Source: Janthinobacterium sp. GW456P
GTDB taxonomy: Bacteria; Pseudomonadota; Gammaproteobacteria; Burkholderiales; Burkholderiaceae_D
Length of the DNA: 42,887 nucleotides
Assembly: GCF_002127655.1 (NCBI RefSeq)
Contig: NZ_NEHB01000001.1
Location: 128,854-171,740 of the forward strand
Direction of reading: 5' to 3'
Shown: piece after piece, positions 7,727 to 14,912 of the stretch
Numbering within the stretch: the first letter of the stretch is position 1
Layout of the letters: each line of letters opens with the position of its first letter
Position numbers and translations under genes: made by a program
The notes under the pieces: model-generated
What the model saw: the letters and a program-made list of their open reading frames with translations, nothing else
Databases searched by the model: none
What the model was told of the DNA's origin: nothing

Positions 7727-7746
7727 TACTGTATATGTATACAGTA
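7727..7746 (+). promoter_or_regulatory. LexA (SOS) box of imuA-imuB
   Basis: TACTGTATATGTATACAGTA is an almost perfect match to the proteobacterial LexA consensus (CTGT-N8-ACAG with an alternating TA core). It ends 16 bp before the imuA ATG, where a bound repressor would block transcription until DNA damage. Confidence 0.92.
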
Positions 7747-7762
7747 TTTATCTTTCTAGCCC

Positions 7763-8476
7763 ATGATGCAACATTCCCAATTGATGGCGTCGCCGGAAGC
7801 CTTGCACCCGTCTTTATGGCGCGCATCGCAGCTGGGCCAGGGCGCCACGCGTTGCCTGGACACGGGCTTTGCCGCCTTGTCCGCGCAGTTGCCCGGCGGT
7901 GGCTGGCCCAGCGGCAGCCTCATCGATCTGCTGGTGCAGCAGCCGGGCAGCGGCGAATTGCGGCTGCTGGCGCCCGCGCTGGCGCAGCTGCCGGGCTTGC
8001 CCATCGTGCTGCTGCAGCCGCCCCATCCGCCGCAGGCGCTGGCCCTGGCCGCGCAGGGCCTGGCGCCGTCGCAGCTGCTGTGGCTCAGAAGCGCCGGCAG
8101 CAAGGATGCCTTGTGGGCGGCGGAGAACATCTTGCGCAGCGGCACATGCGGCGCCCTGCTGTTCTGGCAATCGCACGTGCGCGCCGACAGCCTGCGCCGG
8201 CTGCACCTGGCGGCGCAGTCGGGCAACACCCTGTTCTGCATGCTGCGCCCCTTGCACGGCGCGCAGGATGCGTCGCCCGCGCCGCTGCGCCTGTCCGTGC
8301 GTCCGGCCGCCGGCGGCATCGAGATCGGCTTCATCAAGCGCCGGGGACCGCAGCGCGACGCACCCCTGTTCCTGCCCCTGCAACCTCCTTCATTATTGCT
8401 ACGCCATGCGACTCTGGATCGGCCTGTGCCTGCCCCGGCTTCCGCTCGAAGTGTTTTGCCCGCGCTGGTCGGCTGA
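7763..8476 (+). CDS. imuA: Translesion synthesis accessory protein ImuA
   Basis: 237 residues, first ATG at 7763 (a second ATG follows immediately). It resembles the ImuA/SulA-RecA-like family: LDTGFAALSAQLPGGGWPSGSLIDLLVQQPGSGE at the start of a RecA-fold core, then a LFWQS strand and an ending with KRRGPQRDAPLFLPL. It keeps the ImuA family fold but has no convincing complete Walker A. ImuA acts with ImuB and DnaE2 in SOS mutagenesis. The gene overlaps imuB by 71 bp, so the two are translated from one mRNA. It is controlled by the LexA box directly upstream. Confidence 0.88.
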   Translation: MMQHSQLMASPEALHPSLWRASQLGQGATRCLDTGFAALSAQLPGGGWPSGSLIDLLVQQPGSGELRLLAPALAQLPGLPIVLLQPPHPPQALALAAQGLAPSQLLWLRSAGSKDALWAAENILRSGTCGALLFWQSHVRADSLRRLHLAAQSGNTLFCMLRPLHGAQDASPAPLRLSVRPAAGGIEIGFIKRRGPQRDAPLFLPLQPPSLLLRHATLDRPVPAPASARSVLPALVG

Positions 8477-9893
8477 CAGCCTCGGCGTGGTGCTGGAGCA
8501 GGAGCAAGTGATGGCCGTGTCGCCGCTGGCGCGGGCCGCCGGCGTCAAGCCCGGCATGCGCCGCGCGGGCGCGCTGATGCTGGCGCCGCAGGCCCGCCTG
8601 CACGAGCGTTCGCCCGAACTGGAAGCGCAGGCCCTGCAGGCGGTGGCGCTGGCGCTGCTGCAATATTCGCCGCTGGTGGCGCAGGGCGAGGAAGCGACCC
8701 TGCTGGTCGACGCGGGCGCCAGCCTGCGCCTGTTCGGCGGCGTGCGCGCCCTGTGCCGGCACATAGCGGCCAGCTTGCGCGCACTGGGCTACACGGCCCA
8801 GCTGTCGTGCGCCCCCACGGCGCGCGGCGCCTGGCTGCTGGCGCGCGCCGCGACGCGCCGGTGCCGGACACTGAGCATGGCCAGCCTGGTACGCCGGCTC
8901 GATGGCTTGCCGTGCGCCCTGCTGCCGCCCGCGCGCCCCTGGCTCGACTGGCTTGATGGCATCGGCTGCCGCACCCTGGGGCAACTGCGCCACTTGCCCC
9001 GCCCCGGCTTGCAGCGCCGTTGCGGCGGGGCCTTGCTGGACATGCTCGACGACGCGCATGGCCACAGCACGGAACTGTTCGTATGGATCGAGGCGCCGCC
9101 CACGTTTCGCGCCAGCCTGGAACTGTTCGACCGCGTCGAGCACGCCGACGCGCTGCTGTTCGGCGCGCGCCGCCTGCTGCAGCAAATGACGGGCTGGCTG
9201 TGCGCGCGGCAATTCGCCGTCGAGCGCATCCAATTACTGCTGGCGCACGAGCGGGGCAGGGTGGCGCGCCCGCCCACCGTCATCGACCTGGCGCTGGGCG
9301 AGGCCGTCTGGCGCGACGAACACCTGGTGCGCCTGCTCAAGGAACGCCTGGCGCAGCTGGCGCTGGAGGCGCCCGTGATCGGCCTGACCCTGGAAGCGCT
9401 GCAGGTGCAGCCGATGGCGCCGCCCAGCGAGAGTCTGTTCCCCGAGCCGGGCGGCACGCCGCAGGAGCGCCAGCGCCTGCTGGAATTGCTGGTGGCGCGC
9501 CTGGGGAGCGAGAATGTCTTGCAGGCGGCGCCGCGCGCCGATTACCGCCCCGAGGCGGCCAACCAGTGGCTGCCGCTGCCGGCCAGGGCCAGCGGAAAAA
9601 GCGCGCCACCGGACTTGCCGCCCGGCTTGTCCGGCATGCCCCGTCCCGGCTGGCTGCTGGCCCAGCCCATCGCCCTGTTGATGCGCGAGCACCGGCCCTT
9701 CTATGGCTCGCCCTTGAAAATGGTGTCCGTCGCCGAGCGCATCGAAGCAGGCTGGTGGGGCCAGTCGCAGGCGCGCGATTATTTTATTGCCGAAGGCCGC
9801 GACCACGCTCATTACTGGGTCTACCGCGAACGCATCGCCGGCAGCGGAGAAGATGCCGCGCCGCGCTGGTTTTTGCATGGTCTGTTTGGCTGA
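8406..9893 (+). CDS. imuB: Y-family polymerase-like mutasome protein ImuB
   Basis: 495 residues from the ATG at 8406 (MRLWIGLCLPRLPLEVF), inside the 3' end of imuA. Y-family-like palm and fingers segments occupy roughly residues 1-330 (VVLEQEQVMAVSPLARAAGVKPGM, SLRLFGGVRAL). The acidic residues that bind catalytic metal in active Y-family polymerases are not evident, as expected for ImuB, which is a scaffold that links DnaE2 to the sliding clamp. The C-terminal part (PFYGSPLKMVSVAERIEAGWW, RDYFIAEG) is the typical ImuB tail. LexA-controlled with imuA; the polymerase partner dnaE2 lies at 27562. Confidence 0.9.
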   Translation: MRLWIGLCLPRLPLEVFCPRWSADSLGVVLEQEQVMAVSPLARAAGVKPGMRRAGALMLAPQARLHERSPELEAQALQAVALALLQYSPLVAQGEEATLLVDAGASLRLFGGVRALCRHIAASLRALGYTAQLSCAPTARGAWLLARAATRRCRTLSMASLVRRLDGLPCALLPPARPWLDWLDGIGCRTLGQLRHLPRPGLQRRCGGALLDMLDDAHGHSTELFVWIEAPPTFRASLELFDRVEHADALLFGARRLLQQMTGWLCARQFAVERIQLLLAHERGRVARPPTVIDLALGEAVWRDEHLVRLLKERLAQLALEAPVIGLTLEALQVQPMAPPSESLFPEPGGTPQERQRLLELLVARLGSENVLQAAPRADYRPEAANQWLPLPARASGKSAPPDLPPGLSGMPRPGWLLAQPIALLMREHRPFYGSPLKMVSVAERIEAGWWGQSQARDYFIAEGRDHAHYWVYRERIAGSGEDAAPRWFLHGLFG

Positions 9894-9974
9894 AGGCGCT
9901 GTCCTGCTGAAACTGCCATGCTTGGCTATACTTGCTTTCTTGCGCCGCGTCTTTAATTGAAATGAAGGATATCC

Positions 9975-10679
9975 ATGACACAGCTTTCCGACTTCCCCAT
10001 CACCCAAAAATGGCCTGCCCGGCATCCTGAACGTTTGCAGCTGTATTCGCTGCCGACGCCGAACGGCATCAAGGTCTCGATCCTGCTGGAAGAGCTGGGC
10101 CTGGCGTACGAGCCGCACCTGGTCAGCTTCGAGCAGAACGACCAGACGTCGCCCGCCTTCCTGTCCCTCAATCCCAACAACAAGATTCCCGCCATCCTCG
10201 ACCCGAACGGTCCCGACGGCAAGCCGCTGGCCCTGTTCGAGTCGGGCGCCATCCTGCTGTACCTGGCCGAAAAGACGGGCAAGTTCCTGCCGCAGGACGC
10301 GGGCCTGCGCTACGAAACCATTCAATGGCTGATGTTCCAGATGGGCGGTATCGGCCCCATGTTCGGCCAGGTGGGCTTCTTCCACAAATTCGCCGGCAAG
10401 GAATACGAAGACAAGCGTCCGCTGGAGCGCTATCTGGGCGAAGCGAAGCGTTTGCTGGGCGTGCTCGAGCAGCGCCTGCAGGGCCGCGACTGGATCATGG
10501 GCAGCCAGTACACGATTGCCGACATCGCCATCTTCCCGTGGGTGCGCTGCCTCGTGGGCTTCTATGGCGCGGGCGAGCTCGTCGGGTTTAATCATTTCCC
10601 GAACGTGCAGCGCGCGCTGGACGCGTTCCTGGCCAGGCCAGCCGTTGCCAGGGGCGTGGATATTCCCAAGCGTGCTTAA
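9975..10679 (+). CDS. YfcG-like (nu-class) glutathione transferase
   Basis: 234 residues, ATG preceded by AAGGAT. An N-terminal thioredoxin-fold domain (LQLYSLPTPNGIKVSILLEE, NPNNKIPAI, LFESGAILLYLAEKTG) is followed by an all-alpha domain (IQWLMFQMGGIGPMFGQ, YTIADIAIFPW). In YfcG the residues matching T28 and N30 bind glutathione, and the enzyme reduces disulfides without an active-site Cys. The protein is cytosolic and probably acts in thiol or oxidative-stress metabolism. The exact substrate is unknown. Confidence 0.88.
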   Translation: MTQLSDFPITQKWPARHPERLQLYSLPTPNGIKVSILLEELGLAYEPHLVSFEQNDQTSPAFLSLNPNNKIPAILDPNGPDGKPLALFESGAILLYLAEKTGKFLPQDAGLRYETIQWLMFQMGGIGPMFGQVGFFHKFAGKEYEDKRPLERYLGEAKRLLGVLEQRLQGRDWIMGSQYTIADIAIFPWVRCLVGFYGAGELVGFNHFPNVQRALDAFLARPAVARGVDIPKRA

Positions 10680-10749
10680 AACAGGCAGTGGCCGGGCGGC
10701 GCTACAATGCGCCATCGGCCGCCCTGCGCGGCAGCTTTGATCTGAGACA

Positions 10750-11508
10750 ATGAAATCCACCCGGCAAGATTTTCCCGGCGCCCACGGCCATGTGCTGGCG
10801 GCGCGCCTCGACGCGCCCGACGGAGCCATCCGCGCCTACGCGCTGTTCGCCCACTGTTTTACTTGCGGCAAGGACGTGCTGGCCGCGCGGCGCATCGCGC
10901 AAGGCTTGACGCAGCACGGCATCGCCGTGCTGCGCTTCGACTTCACGGGACTGGGCGCCAGCGAGGGCGAGTTCGCCGCCACGAATTTCTCGTCGAACGT
11001 GGACGATTTGATCGCCGCCGCCGATTTTCTGCGGGCAAAACATGCTGCGCCACAATTGCTGATCGGCCACAGCCTGGGCGGCGCCGCCGTGCTGGCGGCC
11101 GCCGCGCAAGTGCCGGAAGCGAAGGCCGTGGTAACTCTGGCCGCACCGAGCACGCCCGCCTACGTGACGCGCATGTTCAGCGACCACCTGGAGACCATCG
11201 CCGCCGAGGGCGAGGCGCTGGTGCAGCTGGAAGGGCGGCCGTTCCGCATCCGCCAGCAATTCGTCGACGATGCGGGCAGCCACAGTTTAAAGGAGCACAT
11301 CGCCGGCCTGCGCCGCGCCCTGCTGGTGATGCACGCGCCGAACGACACGACGGTGAGCCTGTCGAACGCGATGGATATTTTCACGGCCGCCAAGCACCCG
11401 AAAAGTTTCGTTTCGCTCGACGATGCCGACCACTTGTTGACGGGACGCGATGACGCGGCCTATGTGGCCAACGTCATCGCCGCCTGGAGCGCGCGCTATA
11501 TCAACTAA
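10750..11508 (+). CDS. Alpha/beta hydrolase (stand-alone form of hydrolase-OsmC family)
   Basis: 252 residues. The serine hydrolase triad is visible: S108 in GHSLGG, D199 in MHAPND and H228 in [13 protein letters not shown] near residue 33 forms the oxyanion segment and [12 protein letters not shown] follows. It closely matches the N-terminal half of bifunctional alpha/beta-hydrolase/OsmC proteins, but stops at AAWSARYIN, where those proteins continue into OsmC. No OsmC domain follows in any frame before the next gene. The substrate is unknown. Confidence 0.85.
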   Translation: MKSTRQDFPGAHGHVLAARLDAPDGAIRAYALFAHCFTCGKDVLAARRIAQGLTQHGIAVLRFDFTGLGASEGEFAATNFSSNVDDLIAAADFLRAKHAAPQLLIGHSLGGAAVLAAAAQVPEAKAVVTLAAPSTPAYVTRMFSDHLETIAAEGEALVQLEGRPFRIRQQFVDDAGSHSLKEHIAGLRRALLVMHAPNDTTVSLSNAMDIFTAAKHPKSFVSLDDADHLLTGRDDAAYVANVIAAWSARYIN

Positions 11509-11592
11509 GCTGGACTAAGCGGTTGCCCATGAAAAACGCCGCGGCAGCAAAGGCTGGCGCGGCGCAGATGGTGTCGATCTGGTCGAATAAAC

Positions 11593-11694
11593 TGAATGCC
11601 TGAAAAATGCCCAGGGCTAGGCGCCTTGCCGAAGGCAGTACGAATGTACGACGAGGCATGGCAACAACGCCATGGGCTTTTTGCAGGCGTTCAG
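11593..11694. repeat. Dispersed palindromic repeat, diverged copy
   Basis: The ends are inverted (TGAATGCCTGAAAAATGCCC against GGGCTTTTTGCAGGCGTTCA) and the centre contains AGGCGCC, then a small hairpin GTACGAATGTAC and GAGGCATGGCAAC. It matches in order the 95-bp repeat at 42685-42887. It overlaps the stop codon of the gene at 11691 and may act as its transcript end. Confidence 0.75.
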
Positions 11695-12041
11695 TCCTCG
11701 TCGAACTCGGCCGAGAGATCCTTCCATCCCTTGCTGGCAGCAAAGGCCGAAAATTCCTCGGGCGCTTCCAGGACGATCAGTTTCTTGTCTTGCAAGCCCA
11801 GGTCGCCGTGGCCGAAGTCGGGGCCCACGTAGCCGAGGCTGCGCAGGCGGGCCAGGATGTGGCCGACCAGGGTCTTGTCCTTGTAGGCGCCCGCTTCGAG
11901 CGGGGCGGCGAAATCGACATAGACGTCGATGATGCCGTAGCCTTCGTCGAAGATGCGGATGGCCTTGATGTCGTGGGCACGGCCGGAGCCGTCGGTGGCC
12001 TTGAAGGGGCCGCTGAGCTGGATGTCGGTGTCATTGTTCAT
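11691..12041 (-). CDS. Hypothetical protein, 116 residues
   Basis: Starts at the ATG at 12041 (MNNDTDIQLSGPFKATDGSG). It is acidic and soluble, without signal peptide, membrane segment or cysteine pair. It ends in SAEFDED. I do not recognise the family. Codon use is like that of neighbouring genes, which supports a real gene. The stop codon falls inside the dispersed palindrome at 11593-11694. No operon partner is evident; the M61 peptidase is upstream, 73 bp away on the same strand, so they could share a transcript. Confidence 0.65.
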   Translation of the reverse strand: MNNDTDIQLSGPFKATDGSGRAHDIKAIRIFDEGYGIIDVYVDFAAPLEAGAYKDKTLVGHILARLRSLGYVGPDFGHGDLGLQDKKLIVLEAPEEFSAFAASKGWKDLSAEFDED

Positions 12042-12113
12042 GCCGCCAGCATACACCAAAAGCCGGCCCCGCATGGAGCGCGCGGCGCAAAATCCCCCCG
12101 TGTTATCCCCGCC

Positions 12114-13985
12114 TCAGCGCGCCTGCAGGATGGCCGACAGGCGGTCGCGCGTGCCGGCGATGCGCTCGAGCTGCGGGTAGCGCAAGCCGCCGTGGTAGTC
12201 GAGCGCCACCGTCTGGAATTGTTTGCCCTTTTTGACCAGCAGGTTGATCGGCTGCGGGCTGGCCTTGGCCGCCTGGATGGCCGCCTTCAGCAGCTTGGGC
12301 GTGTAAGCCGTGCCATTCACGGCGAGCAAGGTCGTGTTGCCCGACAAGCCCGCCTGGAAGGCGGGGCCGTCCCATAGCAGCTTGCCCAGCTTGCCGTCCT
12401 TGTCGATCGTCAAGCCCAGCGAATAGCTCAGGTCCGTGCTCTCGCTGCGCTCTTCATTGGCTTTCAGGAAGGGCGTGGGCGTGTCGCGGTAGACCAGCTT
12501 CCAGCCGGCGCGCGCCAGGCCATCGAGCGGTGCGCCGGGGCCGTGGCTCTCCAGGCGCGTGCGCAAAAAGGCGGCCCAGTCGTGCGGCTGCACGGCGTTC
12601 AGGGCGGCGACCACATCCTCGAAGGTGTAGGGCAGGGGCGTGGTGCCGCCATCCTGCATGCCAAAGAAACTGCGCGCGAAGTCGTCCAGCGAGCGGCGCT
12701 CGCCGGACAGTTGCCGGATGGTGGTGTCGACGTCGAGCCAGAGCAGCGCGCCTTCCATGTAGTAATCCTCGTCGCGCTGCCAGCTGCTCCAGGCTATGGG
12801 GCGCCGGCCATTGATGATGGGGTCGTTCGTCGTATCCTGCATGGCGCGCCAGCTGCGCCCGGGCATGACGTCGTAATGGGCCGCCGTCGCGGCGAACAGC
12901 TCGCGCATATTGGCCGGCGCCACCAGGCCGGAACGGGCCGCCAGCACATTGCCCCAGTACTGCGTCTGGCCTTCGTAGACCCACAGCAGGCTGTTTTGCA
13001 GCGGCGTGTTGAAATCCGGCGTGTCCTGGCCGGCGGGGCGGCGGAACTTGCCGTTCCACGAGTGCACCAGTTCGTGCGGCAGCAGCACGCGCTGCGCCTC
13101 GTTCTTGTCCCACTCGCTGAAATAGCCGGGCTTGACGCCGTTTTCGCTCGATTGCATGTGTTCGCGGCCGATGCCGCCGAACTCGTCGCTCAAGGCCAGC
13201 AGGAAATCATAGTGGCGGTAGTGGCGCGCGCCGAATAATTTGTAGGCTTGCTGCAGCATGGCCCGGTGTTGTTCGACTTGCTGCGGCGTCGCTTCCAGGC
13301 TGTCGGCGCTGTCGGCCATCACGTTCAGCAGCACGGGCACCTTGGCGCCAGGGTCGAGGTCGATGCGCTCGACATGGCGGCCGGCAAAGACGGGCGAGTC
13401 GACCAGGGTGTCGAGGTCCAGCGGCTCGAAATCGACTTGCTGGCTGGCCGGCGTGGCCGCCCGCGCGCGCACTTCCAGGGCGCTGGCAAATTCCCAGCCG
13501 GCCGGCAGGGTCAACGATGGCTGCACGAGGATGTCGCGCGCGGCGCGCCCGGCCGGATACAGTGTCATCGCATGCCATTGCACGCCCAGCATGGCGCTTG
13601 TCATGGTGATGCGGCCCTGGCTCGCGTCGACGGGCGAGAGGAACTGGTATTGCGCTTCCACGGCCGTGGCGCCGGCCGGCACGTCGAGGTGAAAGGCGAA
13701 CATGTTGACGGGGTCGCGCCGCCATTCCAGGGGCTGGCCGTTGGCGGATAGGCGCAGGCCGGCCAGCTGGTTCAGCGGGCCGCTGGGGCCGTGGTTGCCC
13801 GGCACCCATTGCGGATACAGCAAGGTCAGCTTGCCGGGCGCGGCGGGAATGCGTGCGCGGATGCTGAACAGTTGCTGCGCCACATTGCTGGCATCGACGT
13901 GCAGCTCGATAGGCGGGGGAGGGAGCGTGGCGGCCTGGGCCGTAGCGGAAAGGAACAGGGCAAGCGACAGGCGGATACGGGACAT
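12114..13985 (-). CDS. M61-family (glycyl aminopeptidase-like) metallopeptidase with PDZ domain
   Basis: 623 residues from the ATG at 13985, which begins a signal peptide (MSRIRLSLALFLSATAQA, cleaved near residue 18), so the enzyme is periplasmic or secreted. It has an N-terminal beta domain, then the zinc site HELVH at 304-308 with the continuation SWNGKFRRP typical of M61, and E338 in VYEGQTQYWG as likely third ligand. The C-terminal 130 residues look like a PDZ domain (LGLTIDKDGKLGKLLWDGPAFQAGL). M61 enzymes are aminopeptidases with preference for small N-terminal residues. It is divergent from the Hsp20 gene. Confidence 0.88.
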   Translation of the reverse strand: MSRIRLSLALFLSATAQAATLPPPPIELHVDASNVAQQLFSIRARIPAAPGKLTLLYPQWVPGNHGPSGPLNQLAGLRLSANGQPLEWRRDPVNMFAFHLDVPAGATAVEAQYQFLSPVDASQGRITMTSAMLGVQWHAMTLYPAGRAARDILVQPSLTLPAGWEFASALEVRARAATPASQQVDFEPLDLDTLVDSPVFAGRHVERIDLDPGAKVPVLLNVMADSADSLEATPQQVEQHRAMLQQAYKLFGARHYRHYDFLLALSDEFGGIGREHMQSSENGVKPGYFSEWDKNEAQRVLLPHELVHSWNGKFRRPAGQDTPDFNTPLQNSLLWVYEGQTQYWGNVLAARSGLVAPANMRELFAATAAHYDVMPGRSWRAMQDTTNDPIINGRRPIAWSSWQRDEDYYMEGALLWLDVDTTIRQLSGERRSLDDFARSFFGMQDGGTTPLPYTFEDVVAALNAVQPHDWAAFLRTRLESHGPGAPLDGLARAGWKLVYRDTPTPFLKANEERSESTDLSYSLGLTIDKDGKLGKLLWDGPAFQAGLSGNTTLLAVNGTAYTPKLLKAAIQAAKASPQPINLLVKKGKQFQTVALDYHGGLRYPQLERIAGTRDRLSAILQAR

Positions 13986-14081
13986 GGGTGGCGGCGGGAG
14001 GGCAAAGGCCGAGTCTAGCATTCTGTAAAAATTTCTTACAAATTTGTGGCCGTCTGGGGCGTTTTTCGCCAATTTCAAGGC

Positions 14082-14109
14082 CTTGAAAGAGCGTTGGCAG
14101 GCCGTATAT
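14082..14109 (+). promoter_or_regulatory. Predicted sigma-32 (RpoH) promoter of the Hsp20 gene
   Basis: CTTGAAA (14082-14088), 13 bp spacer, CCGTATAT (14102-14109); consensus CTTGAAA-N11-16-CCCATNT. The -35 box is half of a perfect 16-bp palindrome TTTCAAGGCCTTGAAA (14073-14088), so a -35-like box also points toward the M61 gene, where CCCCAGAC follows at similar spacing. Confidence 0.7.
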
Positions 14110-14142
14110 CGGTAGCAAGCGGATGCTCACGGTGAGGTCCGC

Positions 14143-14169
14143 TCCTCTTATCGCTTCATTTGAAAAGGA
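14143..14169 (+). promoter_or_regulatory. Possible RNA thermometer masking the Hsp20 ribosome site
   Basis: TCCTCTT (14143-14149) can pair with the Shine-Dalgarno AAAAGGA (14163-14169) apart from one mismatch, closing a 13-nt loop just before the ATG. Weak hairpins of this type open at heat-shock temperature in many hsp20 leaders. Predicted by eye only. Confidence 0.4.
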
Positions 14170-14177
14170 TATTTATC

Positions 14178-14639
14178 ATGCGTACTTTTGACCTTGCTCC
14201 TCTGTATCGTTCCGCCATTGGCTTCGACCGTCTGGCACAGCTGCTCAACGAACAGCGCGCCGATGCGCAACCCAGCTATCCACCTTATAACATCGAACTG
14301 GTGTCGGAAGATAAATACCGGATCGTGATGGCACTGGCCGGCTTCTCGCGCGAAGAAATCGACATCATCACCGAACGCGACTCGCTGCACGTCACGGGCC
14401 GCAAGCAGAAAGATGGCGTCGAGCGTACTTTCTTGCACCGCGGCATCGCTGCCCGCGACTTCGAACAGCGTTTCCAGCTGGCCAACCACGTGAAGGTCAC
14501 GGGCGCCACGTTTGAAAACGGCATGCTGACCATCGACCTGGTGCGTGAAGTGCCGGAAGCGCTGAAGCCGCGCAAGATCGAGATCGGCGGCAGCCCCGGC
14601 GCCACTGTCAGCGCACTGGAACAGCGCCAGGCAGCGTAA
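14178..14639 (+). CDS. Hsp20-family small heat-shock protein (IbpA-like)
   Basis: 153 residues from the ATG at 14178, with AAAAGGA 8 nt upstream. The alpha-crystallin domain spans about residues 35-130: YPPYNIELVSEDKYRIVMALAGF, EIDIITERDSLHVTGRK, FLHRGIAARDFEQRFQLANHV and GMLTIDLVREVPE. This is the IbpA type, an ATP-independent holdase of aggregating cytosolic proteins. The heat-shock-type promoter and leader hairpin fit that role. Confidence 0.93.
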   Translation: MRTFDLAPLYRSAIGFDRLAQLLNEQRADAQPSYPPYNIELVSEDKYRIVMALAGFSREEIDIITERDSLHVTGRKQKDGVERTFLHRGIAARDFEQRFQLANHVKVTGATFENGMLTIDLVREVPEALKPRKIEIGGSPGATVSALEQRQAA

Positions 14640-14650
14640 GCTGAACTGAT

Positions 14651-14669
14651 CCCGGCGCCATGCGCCGGG
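14651..14669 (+). terminator. Hairpin after the Hsp20 gene
   Basis: CCCGGCGC and GCGCCGGG form a perfect 8-bp stem with a CAT loop 12 bp after the stop codon. No clear T-run follows. Confidence 0.6.
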
Positions 14670-14707
14670 CTGGCAGGAGGATATATCTTCTTTCCATGCA
14701 GTAAAAT

Positions 14708-14730
14708 ACTGGCCGGTTGATCCGGCCAGT
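14708..14730. terminator. Second perfect hairpin in the Hsp20-htrA gap
   Basis: ACTGGCCGG and CCGGCCAGT form a 9-bp stem around TTGAT. It could be a second terminator or insulate the htrA promoter. Confidence 0.45.
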
Positions 14731-14794
14731 GTCACGTCCGGAGCCCATTCGGCCTCCATTGCGGGCTTCCATTGATCGCCACGCGGCACGCACA

Positions 14795-14811
14795 ATTAAA
14801 CCCCGCTTAAA
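14795..14811 (+). promoter_or_regulatory. PmrA/QseB-like response-regulator box 1
   Basis: ATTAAA-CCCCG-CTTAAA: two half sites 11 bp apart, like the CTTAAN-N5-CTTAAN direct repeat recognised by PmrA/QseB-type OmpR-family regulators. A regulator of this family is encoded downstream. Confidence 0.5.
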
Positions 14812-14842
14812 GGCGCAAATGCCTGTTTCCAAATGGAAAAAT

Positions 14843-14859
14843 GTTAAGCACCGCCTAAG
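14843..14859 (+). promoter_or_regulatory. PmrA/QseB-like response-regulator box 2
   Basis: GTTAAG-CACCG-CCTAAG repeats the same architecture 48 bp downstream of box 1 and about 54 bp before the htrA ATG. It lies where a -35 region would be if CATACA near 14879 is the -10, as in activator-dependent promoters. Confidence 0.5.
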
Positions 14860-14912
14860 ACTCGTGGCCCACTATTGCATACATCAAAATCTCATTGAAT
14901 GAGGAGCAATTC

